Positions 1 through 9,091 of a DNA stretch of 64,000 nt are shown here, piece after piece. The translations under genes were made by a program, and so were the position numbers. The notes beneath the pieces were generated by a model. The model was not told the DNA's origin, did no database searches, and saw only the letters and a list, made by a program, of their open reading frames with translations. Source of the DNA: Xestospongia bergquistia (Eukaryota > Porifera > Demospongiae > Haplosclerida > Petrosiidae). Positions within the stretch are counted from its first letter, which is position 1. Every line of letters starts with the position of its first letter. The DNA lies in contig OZ014420.1 of NCBI GenBank assembly GCA_963965975.1, positions 7,032,001 to 7,096,000 on the forward strand, read 5' to 3'.

Positions 1-1110
1 TTAAGTGGTGTTCTTGTTTCATATCTTACATTTCGAGAGATGGAACGCAAAAGGGGTAAATTCCCTTTCATTACTTATTATCTTCATCGTATCTTACGTT
101 TGACACCAACTTATATGTTTGTTTTATTCTGTTTTTGGTTTTTAACAGTACATCTTGGACGTGGACCAAAATTTCATCTGGTAGCTGGTCCCGATAGTAG
201 TTTATACAAAAATTGTGAAAGTTATTGGTGGACTAATCTTCTCTACATCAACAATTTCTATCCAACAAAATTTGCTGATCAATGTATGAGCTGGGCTTGG
301 TATTTAGCTAATGATATGCAGTTTTTTGTTATATCTCCATTGTTTCTAATCCTTCTCTATACCTGGTATCCTGCAGGACTTATTGCTATTGCCATCACTT
401 TGTTATCATCATTTGGTGTGACTGGATTTATAGCTGGTTACTATGACTACCCTGCTAGTCAGTTTTATGATGCATTTGTTGGTATTACTCCTGATCCAAA
501 CTTACCTGATGTTTCAACTGAGATCTATGGTAAACCATATTGTCGTATTGGACCATATCTCATTGGAATAGTACTGGGTTTTATCCTATATAATAATTAT
601 CGTCTAAACATACGTCAAGTTGTTAACTGGTTACTGTATATTGTTATGTGGCTAGTAGCTGGTGTTCTAGGTATGGCTGTTGTATATGGTTTTTATCCAA
701 TATTTCATGGCCATCCCTTTAGTCAGGTTGAAAACATCATGTATTTCATGTTCTCTCGTACAACATGGGGTATTTGTTTAGCATTAGTTGTGTATGCTTG
801 TCACTATGGTTACGGAGGAGTCATCAATCGTTTTCTTTCCTTGCCTTTCTGGGTTCCTTTGAGTCGTCTGACATTTAATGCTTATCTTGTTCATGAGATC
901 GTATTAGGAGCTATATTTGGTGATCAGAGAGACACCATTTTTTATACAGACATCACTATGGCTGTATATATAATAGCTAATGTTGTCATATCATATGGTA
1001 TAGCTGGACTAGTGTCTATCTTTGTTGAGTTCCCACTCTCTAACTTGGAAACAGCTACCTTTAAATTATTTGGTGCTCGTTTGCGTGAGTCAACTCGACG
1101 TGTTAATTAG
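1..1110 (+). CDS. NRF-6-like membrane acyltransferase, C-terminal part (upstream tandem copy)
   Basis: Open in frame from base 1, so the 5' part lies outside the window; 369 codons and a TAG remain. The protein matches residue for residue, apart from about 15 substitutions, the C-terminal half of the next gene (1305-3554). It is the polytopic acyltransferase-3 domain found in the nose-resistant-to-fluoxetine (NRF-6) family, integral membrane proteins thought to move acyl groups or lipids. Hydrophobic segments run through almost the whole piece. No intron is seen. It stops 12 codons earlier than its sister because a CAG codon there is TAG here. The family assignment is firm; the substrate is unknown. 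Confidence 0.85.
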   Translation, partial: LSGVLVSYLTFREMERKRGKFPFITYYLHRILRLTPTYMFVLFCFWFLTVHLGRGPKFHLVAGPDSSLYKNCESYWWTNLLYINNFYPTKFADQCMSWAWYLANDMQFFVISPLFLILLYTWYPAGLIAIAITLLSSFGVTGFIAGYYDYPASQFYDAFVGITPDPNLPDVSTEIYGKPYCRIGPYLIGIVLGFILYNNYRLNIRQVVNWLLYIVMWLVAGVLGMAVVYGFYPIFHGHPFSQVENIMYFMFSRTTWGICLALVVYACHYGYGGVINRFLSLPFWVPLSRLTFNAYLVHEIVLGAIFGDQRDTIFYTDITMAVYIIANVVISYGIAGLVSIFVEFPLSNLETATFKLFGARLRESTRRVN

Positions 1111-1156
1111 GAGACACCAACGGAAGACAAAACTAATATATAGTAAAATTTGTTTT

Positions 1157-1218
1157 ATTGTTTAAAAATATTTTGTGTAGTAAAATTATTGTTTAAAAAT
1201 ATTTTGTGTAGTAAAATA
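1157..1218. repeat. Two-copy tandem repeat, 31 bp unit
   Basis: A 31 bp AT-rich unit (starting ATTGTTTAAAAATATTTTG) occurs twice head to tail just after the first acyltransferase gene, in the 194 bp spacer between the tandem copies. Nothing else is recognisable in this spacer. Confidence 0.8.
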
Positions 1219-1304
1219 CTATTCACAGCTATCTATATCTCATGTCATACATGTGACTCTAGTGATGAGCTGATATCAATGTGCTGAGTAGGACATTTGA
1301 AATT

Positions 1305-3554
1305 ATGGTTCCCCTTAGTATCATTTTTGTTGTCCTTTTTATCTGTTGTTCCTCTCAAGTTGCTCAAGGACAAGACTTGAGAAAAATCCAGTACTTGTAT
1401 CCCTCTTCTCTACATACTAGTAATGATGTACATTTGAGTCAGATACAAGAAACTGTGAAGATATTATCAGAGAATTTTATAGAAATTCTCATGGACCAGG
1501 AGAGTAGCTGCAGTGAACAATGGGCTCAATTGGCAGAGACAAACCATACAGAAACAATTGCAGGTCAAACAATTGTGGAAAAAGCTGCTTCTATGGCATA
1601 TGATGCCTTTGGTAAGCCACAAGCTGGTATCCTTCGTGGCAACACCCAATTTTTTGGTTCATTTGATGAGTGTTTTAGTATTAATGTGGATATTGAAATG
1701 CAATACTGTTTGATGGGTATGTTAATACTGAACACTTCTTATGTACCCATTCTACCACCATTCACTGAAGCAATATGTCTTCCTTCAAATTGTACGTTTG
1801 AAGATGTTAAATCAACAGTCAATAAAATCAATGAGCTGTTAGCTATAATGAAATTGCAAATCTTAGTCAATGAAACACTTCTTAATGGTACTGTCCCATT
1901 TTATTACTGTACTCCTGAAGCTAAGCCCTCATATTCAGCTGGTGCAATAATGATGTTATTAATCACATCAATATTTGGAGCATTAGTAATTGTTGGAACA
2001 TTATTTGATCTGTTACTATATTATTTTAACAAAACAGAAGATGAAAATGAGTTGGCTACAATTAACATTAAGAAAAAAACAGAAGAAAACGATATCATTG
2101 GTGGAGAAAGGGAAAGTCTCTTGGGAAGACGCCAAAAACCATCGCGTATTAAAACATTTCTAAAAGAGTCTCTTGTAGGTTTCTCACTATACAAGACTGT
2201 ACCAACTATATTTTCTACACGTCAGCCATCTTCTGCTATTACTAGTATTAATGGTATTAGAGTTATTAGTATGTTCTGGGTTATTTTGGGACACACCTAC
2301 TCCTTTTTATTTTCATTTCAAGGCTTTAAAAATCAATCTCGTCTAATCACTAACTTTGTTCCACGATTCTCAGCTCAAGCTGTTTTAAATGGATTCTTTT
2401 CAGTTGATTCTTTTTTCTTTTTAAGTGGTGTTCTTGTTTCATATCTTACATTTCGAGAAATGGAACGTAAAAAGGGTAAATTCCCTTTCATTACTTATTA
2501 TCTTCATCGTATCTTACGTTTGACACCAACTTATATGTTTGTTCTATTCTGTTTTTGGTTTTTAACAGTACATCTTGGACGTGGACCAAAATTTCCTCTG
2601 GTAGCTGGTCCCGATAGTAGTTTTTACAAAAATTGTGAAAGTTATTGGTGGACTAATCTTCTCTACATCAACAATTTCTATCCAACAAAATTTGATGATC
2701 AATGTATGGGCTGGGCATGGTATTTAGCTAATGATATGCAGTTTTTTGTTATATCTCCATTGTTTCTAATCCTTCTCTATACCTGGTATCCTGCAGGACT
2801 TATTGCTATTGCCATCACTTTGTTATCATCATTTGGTGTGACTGGATTTATAGCTGGTTACTATGACTACCCTGCTAGTCAGTTTTATGATGCATTTGTT
2901 GGTATTACACCTGATCTAAACTTACCTGATGTTTCAACTGAGATCTATGGTAAACCGTATTGTCGTATTGGACCATATCTCATTGGAATAGTACTGGGTT
3001 TTATACTATATAATAACTATCGTCTGAAGATACGTAAAGTTGTGAACTGGTTACTGTATATTGTCATGTGGCTAGTAGCTGGTGTTCTAGGTATGGCTGT
3101 TGTATATGGTTTTTATCCAATATTTCATGGCCATCCCTTTAGTCAGGTTGAAAACATCATGTATTTCATGTTCTCTCGTACAACATGGGGTATTTGTTTA
3201 GCATTAGTTGTGTATGCTTGTCACTATGGTTACGGAGGAGTCATCAATCGTTTTCTTTCCTTGCCTTTCTGGGTTCCTTTGAGTCGTCTGACATTTAATG
3301 CTTATCTTGTTCATGAGATCGTATTAGGAGTTATGTTTGCTGATCTGAGAGACACCATTTTTTATACAGACATCACTATGGCTGTATATATAATAGCTAA
3401 TGTTGTCATATCATACGGTATAGCTGGACTAGTGTCTATCTTTGTTGAATTCCCACTCTCTAACTTGGAGTCAGCTACTTTTAAATTATTTGGTGCTCAT
3501 GTACGTGAGTCAACTCGACGTGTTAACCAGGAGACAGCAAGTGAAGACTTGTAA
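1305..3554 (+). CDS. NRF-6-like membrane acyltransferase, full length
   Basis: A single uninterrupted frame of 749 codons from the ATG at 1305. The frame stays open upstream to a GTG at 1281, but the ATG at 1305 gives a clean signal peptide (MVPLSIIFVVLFICC). Order: signal peptide; luminal NRF domain with paired cysteines and N-glycosylation sequons (about residues 25-205); a membrane segment near 215-240; a basic/acidic cytoplasmic loop; then the acyltransferase-3 domain from about residue 310, with the histidine of VILGHTY and about ten further hydrophobic segments. Family members are NRF-6/NDG-4-like proteins of animals. It is unusual here in lacking introns, which together with the near-identical neighbour suggests a young duplicate or conversion. 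The substrate is not known. Confidence 0.9.
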   Translation: MVPLSIIFVVLFICCSSQVAQGQDLRKIQYLYPSSLHTSNDVHLSQIQETVKILSENFIEILMDQESSCSEQWAQLAETNHTETIAGQTIVEKAASMAYDAFGKPQAGILRGNTQFFGSFDECFSINVDIEMQYCLMGMLILNTSYVPILPPFTEAICLPSNCTFEDVKSTVNKINELLAIMKLQILVNETLLNGTVPFYYCTPEAKPSYSAGAIMMLLITSIFGALVIVGTLFDLLLYYFNKTEDENELATINIKKKTEENDIIGGERESLLGRRQKPSRIKTFLKESLVGFSLYKTVPTIFSTRQPSSAITSINGIRVISMFWVILGHTYSFLFSFQGFKNQSRLITNFVPRFSAQAVLNGFFSVDSFFFLSGVLVSYLTFREMERKKGKFPFITYYLHRILRLTPTYMFVLFCFWFLTVHLGRGPKFPLVAGPDSSFYKNCESYWWTNLLYINNFYPTKFDDQCMGWAWYLANDMQFFVISPLFLILLYTWYPAGLIAIAITLLSSFGVTGFIAGYYDYPASQFYDAFVGITPDLNLPDVSTEIYGKPYCRIGPYLIGIVLGFILYNNYRLKIRKVVNWLLYIVMWLVAGVLGMAVVYGFYPIFHGHPFSQVENIMYFMFSRTTWGICLALVVYACHYGYGGVINRFLSLPFWVPLSRLTFNAYLVHEIVLGVMFADLRDTIFYTDITMAVYIIANVVISYGIAGLVSIFVEFPLSNLESATFKLFGAHVRESTRRVNQETASEDL

Positions 3555-3854
3555 GTTAATTGCTGATTTTGAAGTCAAAAACTCTAGAGTTAATATTTTA
3601 AATATTTTTTAATTTTTTAGAATATGTCAAAATTATGTCTATTTTTTGAGTACATAGGTTTTGTTTTGATAACATTATTGTTACTACTGTTGCTATGGTG
3701 ACAACCAATAGCAACAAGACAGTTTCTATGAGTAAACTGAACATGAAGTGGGAGGACTGATCCTGTCATTTGACTGCTAATTAAACCTTGATTATTGCTA
3801 TAAAATTAAGAGATTATTAAAAGCCATTTAATCTTGTGATTATCATGTGACACT
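3555..3854. other. Convergent 3' spacer
   Basis: This 300 bp holds the 3' ends of the acyltransferase and of the TAF5-like gene that faces it. It is AT-rich. The only recognisable sequence is GTTGCTATGGTGAC at 3689-3702, which fits the RFX X-box pattern. No ORF or RNA gene is seen. Confidence 0.5.
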
Positions 3855-6561
3855 CTACCTCGAACTAGGAGCAAGAATAGATTTAATGTTCCACAATTTC
3901 ACTGTTTTATCTTCTCCTGTAGAAGCTAATAGCGTCCCATCACAGCTGTATATCATCGATGTCACATGACCACTGTGACCTTTTAATTCACGAATAACTC
4001 GTGACGATCCTAAGTCCCACAATGTAATAGTTCCATCATAAGCTAATTAATATAAAACTTTTTGCTTTTAAAAGAAATACTTACAAGCACTTGCCAAGTG
4101 CTTCCCAAAAGGAGAGAAGGTTACCATAGTAACCGGACACTAAATGGTTCTCTTTAGTATTGTAACAATAGAAATGAACTTACTTTACTACCAGTAAATA
4201 GTCTGACACACCCACCACTATTGACGTCCCATAATCTACAGGTGTGGTCTTTTGATCCCGTAGCTACATAATTACCATTAGGATGACATTGAGCAACCTA
4301 GTGAAGGTAATAAACTATGAATATTGTTACCACCATCTCACATTTACACTATCATTGTGACCAGCAAATAATCTCAAAGGATAAATACGATCAGTATTCC
4401 ATAATCTTGCAGTATGGTCAAAACTTGATGACACAAAATAGCCATCTACAGGACTTGTAATATATAACTTTAATACAACTTATTAACATAATATTGTAAT
4501 ATATTTTCGTCTTACAGTAAAAAAACAGTTATAACAATAGGACCCTTTGATCTTTAGTATAGAGGTGTCCTCAATATAGCAGTTAAGTAATACAGGCTTT
4601 GGACTGGAATAAAACCTGGAGGTTGTCTTTCTTTCAAATTGAAAGATCCCTCAAACTTAATGTCACCCTCTATATTAATTCTAGTCTCAAGCCTAATTGC
4701 TATATCAAAGACACCTATATTAAAAGCATTATCAATTATCATATAATTTTACCTAAAAGAGACATCCCATACTGGATAAAAATGACCTTTGTACTCCACT
4801 TTACAAGTACGAGATGTTATATCCCATAGTCGAACTAGACAACAAAGATAACATTCTATCTAGTATTGGATCTAATGTTACCAGTAGTGTCTTCAGAGGA
4901 TGAGAGAAGATATTGTCCACTGGGACAAAAGTCTAAACCGTATACTGGTCCTTGATGACCACGTAACACATAATCAACATGATCAGAGTGGGTGTGGTAA
5001 ATTGTCTCTTGATCTGTTGTCCTTGGCAACCATGAAGATAAATGTATTGAAGAGTCATCAAAACCGCAAGCATACACTTTTGATGAGTTAGTTAATGAGG
5101 CACATTGGACCCTATAATAATAAGAGGTAATTAAGTTATTATAATAGTTTAGTAGGTACCCTATAGAACAAGGTGAATGAACAGCACAAAGTAATAATGA
5201 TGGAATAGAAGAGTCTAATTGTTGAACAGCTGTTGTTAATTTGTGTTGAAATTCAGCTTTTGCAGCGAGTGCATCTGTATTTGATGAGGATGGTTGAGGT
5301 GTAGCACTAGGTAGAGATCGTGGTGGTACCAGGACAAGTTCTGGTATGGGATCAATGTTTGGTTTAATAAAAGTTGAATCTAACGTTAATAACCAATATA
5401 ATGTTAATATATTATTATAATGTATGATAACTTACTTTTTTTCCCATCAACTTTCTGTTCACCATTAACTAGTGAAGTACTACCATACACTATATATCAT
5501 TACTAAGAGTTAATTTACATGATATATTTACTAAATACAATACCTTCCAAACTACAATGTTTTTGTATAATATTCATTATTGCAGTTGTTGGATGAGACT
5601 ACACAAAAGGAGAACAAAATCAATTTATTTCTACATAAGATAATTACCTGTAGAAATGTCATTAACATTGTGAATGCTGGTTCTGATAGACGAGTAAAAT
5701 ACTTGTTACTCCTGTAATTAAGGAGTGTTATTTATCAAGTGATTATATACTGACTTATATTTCTCTGCTAATGGTGACAGCAACAAAGTATCTGGAGTTG
5801 TCAGTAATGGAAGCTCTTTAAGTTCTTGTACATAGCTACAATATTTGACTACAATGTCCGATGTACTGCTATATAATTGCTGAGCTAAAATAAAAGGAAA
5901 TATTAATAAACCCTGTTATTATTAACAATAGTGTTGTCCCCCAATAATAAATCCATTATTAATACAATATAATATTATATTAATAATGGGGTTTATTACT
6001 CTATAGCGCTGTCCCAATAATAAACCCATTAATAATATTATGATAATGTCCCAGTACCTAACTCCTCTTCATTAGAAGCAATCAATGCTAAATAACAATA
6101 GACCAGTAAAGGATAGATCAATGATTGTAATAACTCTTTCTTGTGAGGATTAATATCATGATGAAGAAAGTCTAATAAACTAATGAATATTCATGAACCA
6201 AACATGGCTACATTAGAACAAACCTTTGATAACCGATAACAATATCTTGAGCACTGCCTGGTCTACAAGTAAAGATATCATGGCACAGAACAATTAGGGT
6301 AACCATGGCAACATACTGTGCTGTCCAAGCTGTGACAAGAGGCTCTCCACTAGTCTCCATACAAACTGAACTCATCACTAACTCTTTCAGAGAATGTACA
6401 GCAGGAAAGTTACCTTGTAAAATAGCAGCTACGTCCTGTTAAGATATAGAAATATAAACATTTTGGTCTATATGTACTGGATATTTCTGTTCTTCTAACA
6501 TTTCTTGAACACTTTGCCATAACTTCTCTTCTTTTGCTTGTTTTGTAGAAATGGCGGACAT
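3855..6561 (-). CDS. TAF5/TAF5L-like WD40 subunit of TFIID/SAGA
   Basis: A multi-exon gene read right to left. The start ATG at 6561 (MSAISTKQ) follows an in-frame TGA. Order: a LisH-like helix pair (LWQSVQEMLEEQKYPDVAAI); a helical region matching the TAF5 NTD2 domain (HHDINPHKKELLQSLIYPLL, then RLSEPAFTMLMTFLQ); a short linker; then WD40 repeats, including YACGFDDSSIHL, LRGHQGPVYGLDFCPSGQYL and, at the end, ELKGHSGHVTSMIYSCDGTL with a last blade ending KTVKLWNIK. This is the TAF5 architecture; the family scaffolds TFIID or SAGA in the nucleus. I cannot decide between TAF5 and TAF5L by eye. Exon joins were inferred from GT..AG sites. Confidence 0.75.
5901..6040. repeat. Foldback (MITE-like) AT-rich element in a TAF5-like intron
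   Basis: An arm reading AATAATAAATCCATTATTAA (5943 on) is followed after about 15 bases by its near-perfect inverse, ending 5999. A further direct copy of the arm lies at 6015-6037 and a degenerate one at 5901-5924. Flanking GTCCC words recur. It lies inside an intron of the minus-strand TAF5-like gene and has no coding capacity. Confidence 0.6.
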
Positions 6562-6679
6562 CCCTCACCATGTGGAGGGATAAATTGTGTACACATTAGT
6601 TTGATTCCTAATTTTCTATACAAGTTCTGGTATGAGTCTGAGATAGGATTAAAGTGGGCGGAACTTGAGAATTAAAAAG

Positions 6680-7423
6680 ATGGCTGTCAACAAAACTACT
6701 GCAGATGAAGTGAAGAACTTTCTAACTAGCCCCCAGTTTCAAGTAGCAATGATACAACTACTTGAAAATACAAATCCACTATTACTTCAAAGCCAGTCCT
6801 CATTAAAACTACCTGAAAGAAAGGATGGAGACATAAGAACACACAATCAACAATCAATTCTTATACCAGCACTCAAGAAAAATACCAAACCTATACCAAA
6901 ATTGAAGCACCGACAGACTGAGGGAACTCAAGCAAAAAAAGCCTCTTTATGTCGGATACCATACAATAGGACTCGCATGTTAATGAAGACAGCACCCAAT
7001 GTCACCAATGTTTCACAAGAGGCCATTGCCGTAGCAACAAAAGCTGCTGTATGTACAATTTGTTACATTCTTATAATTCCACACTGATGTTACATTTTAT
7101 AGGAATTATTTGTAGCCAAGTTATCTCAAGACTCTCATACTATAAGCAAAACCACAACACCCACAGAAGTACAATATAAACACATTGGTAAGAAAGATAA
7201 ACTAAATATGTTTAGTTCTTTTTGTTATCTCTCTAGCACAATCAGTCAGACAATACCCCAAACAAATGAAGGTTCTTCATGGTATGTTGATATAGTTATA
7301 TTTAGCGTTAGTCATTTGTTTTATATAGAATTTCTACCTTACAAAGTATTGGCTAAGGATTACTTTACAGATCAAAGGAAGTTATCAATTGAAGAGACTG
7401 AACAAACTCCATTAGATTTCTAA
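6680..7423 (+). CDS. CHRAC1/POLE4-like histone-fold protein
   Basis: Four exons by GT..AG: 6680-7048, 7103-7187, 7237-7281 and 7329-7423. They join in frame to 197 residues. The first ~95 residues are basic and unlike known proteins. The histone fold follows: LMKTAPNVTNVSQEAIAVAT (loop 1/helix 2), ELFVAKLSQDSHTIS, KHIAQSVRQ and FLPYKVLAKDYF. This matches CHRAC-15/POLE4/NF-YC-like subunits, which pair with a second histone-fold protein in chromatin remodelling (CHRAC) or DNA polymerase epsilon. The long basic N-terminus is longer than in CHRAC1. It is divergent from the TAF5-like gene, 118 bp apart. The exact paralogue is undecided. Confidence 0.72.
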
Positions 7424-7546
7424 ATGTGATCTAGTCTTTTTGAGTTTAATGTTAATTTTGTTCTACTTTCTCGAAAATAAATCTGATTGTTAAAGTTGTG
7501 TATGGGTCAATAATAATAATTAAGTCTAAAATATAATATAATATAA

Positions 7547-8136
7547 TTAATTGTCCTCGTCATCATCACTACCTAATGTCACAAGATCATCAGGTAGTAA
7601 TGCTAAACATGAACTGTTCTCTCCTTCTTCGCTATCTTCTTCAATCTCTACATCTTCCTCATCTTCTTCACTTTCTCTCTCCTCTTGGTCGCTACTTATA
7701 TCTTCAACTCTTTCTTTGTCGGTTGTACTGTCCTCTATAATGACAGTGTCATCTTCCTCTGATTGTGATGAGCCAGTGGAACTGGTCGATGAAGTGCTAC
7801 CCATAGTTCGGTGTGGACTACCATTTCCATTTAAAAACAAATCAATACCTAATATAAACATATTATTATATTAAACATTTAAAAAATAATTCTTACCTTT
7901 TTGCCAGGACGGTATAGGATGTACTTTAACAGGGTTCCCTCCACCGCCTCCTCCTAATCTTTTCCTGCTCTTACCTCCTGAAGAAGCTGGTGATGAGACT
8001 TGTCTGGGGCCTCCTACTTGCTTTCGAGGAGCTTTAGCTGCAACAGCTACAACGCAATACAATTATTAAATGAATAATAATGACGTTCTTACTAACCTTT
8101 TCTGACACATGCATTATTTGCTTTTGTTCTGACCAT
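7547..8136 (-). CDS. PCLAF: PCNA-associated factor PAF15 (PCLAF)
   Basis: Three exons: 8136-8097, 8046-7897 and 7848-7547. The start MVRTKAN has the histone-H3-like VRTK N-terminus of PAF15. The block VRKAVAAKAPRK follows, with lysines 13 and 22 in the places of the two ubiquitin-acceptor lysines (15 and 24) of the vertebrate protein. The conserved core GGNPVKVHPIPSWQKGIDLF contains the PCNA-interacting (PIP) box, QKGIDLFL; its last position is Leu, not Phe. After this comes a long Ser/Asp/Glu tail, more acidic than in vertebrates. Known role of the family: binds PCNA at forks and links replication to bypass and to UHRF1/DNMT1 methylation. It shares an 89 bp divergent promoter with BLOC1S5. 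Confidence 0.88.
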
Positions 8137-8203
8137 CTTGAACTTGACTCTTCTAGTCGTTTTCTCACTGTTTATTCTTTGCCGCCAACTGCCCGCTTAG
8201 TAG

Positions 8204-8215
8204 TGCGCATGCGCG
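8204..8215. promoter_or_regulatory. NRF-1-like palindrome in the PCLAF/BLOC1S5 promoter
   Basis: TGCGCATGCGCG lies between the two divergent start codons (8136 and 8226). It matches the palindromic NRF-1 binding consensus at all but the last base. The flanking sequence is the GC-richest in the neighbourhood. Confidence 0.6.
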
Positions 8216-8225
8216 TAGACTAAAA

Positions 8226-8908
8226 ATGGCTACTGAAACTATCATATCAGGTAATACAAATGGTTTGTTCTCTGTTTGACTGTTAAATCTTTCAGATGTT
8301 GGTGCCATCTACAAGAGATTATTTAATCACAGACCTGTCCTGCAGAACGAAGTTCATTTCTTTTTGCAAGAATTTGAGGTAAAATAGTTTTATTTGGAGT
8401 TACGTTAAAATGACATTACAGGACAAGCGAGATGATAATGACATCAAATTGTTAAAGGATATAATGAAATTAGCAAATGAAATGGACGCAGTTTATTTGG
8501 AAGAAATGAAACAGAGTTTGCCAGTGTTTACACAACTGAAAACAAAATGTAAATCATTATTAAGTAGGCGTGGTGTAATAACTCCTCCATTTTTAGTGTC
8601 TGACGTCATTGATAAATGTGATACTGTCATTCAAAATAAACGAGATAATGTAGTAAGTATTAAGTAAATAATAATCATTTATTAATTATCTATTAATAAT
8701 ACAGGATGTTTCCCAAGAGGAGAAAGAAGCAATGACACAAGAAGTGGAAGAATTAAAAATAAAGCTAGCAGAAGAAAAACAAACATTTGATGATGAGATC
8801 AATGCCAAAATTGCTGCTTTAAAAGCTGAATCAGATCTACACAGATCACAAAGGAATAGGTTGAGAGGGTCTAGACCAGGATCTGCTAGTTCACAGGACA
8901 AGATTTAG
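8226..8908 (+). CDS. BLOC1S5: BLOC-1 subunit 5 (Muted)
   Basis: Four exons: 8226-8250, 8296-8378, 8422-8652 and 8705-8908, joining in frame to 180 residues. The diagnostic stretch is VGAIYKRLFNHRPVLQNEVH followed by FFLQEFEDKR, matching the LGEIHSRLLDHRPVIQGE-type signature of Muted. The rest is helical and coiled coil (EEKEAMTQEVEELKIKLAEE), as expected for BLOC-1, which sorts cargo to lysosome-related organelles. The tail is a short Ser/Arg-rich stretch. Its size fits the family. Confidence 0.88.
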
Positions 8909-9091
8909 ACCATTAAAATCGAGTTATTTACAAGTAGGAATAATTTTTAAATCTTTTTAAATAGCTCTACCTTTTTATATTGAGTGTTTGCTAAATTTTA
9001 TATCAGTTAAATTAAGAACATTTAAATATTACTACTCTCTACATAAAATGCTTGTCTACATACAACAGATAAAGTTAAACCAGTTTCATCT

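Noticed and set aside
1281-1304. GTG-start extension of the acyltransferase
   Set aside because: GTG starts are not expected in an animal gene, and the ATG at 1305 gives a clean signal peptide.
6545-6650. Minus-strand frame reading GIKLMCTQFIPPHGEG before the TAF5-like start
   Set aside because: It is in another frame from the TAF5-like exon, ends at a stop inside it, and has no recognised family; it was kept as 5' UTR.
7551-7874. Ser-rich plus-strand frame
   Set aside because: Antisense of the Ser/Asp/Glu tail exon of PCLAF; no start context or homology.
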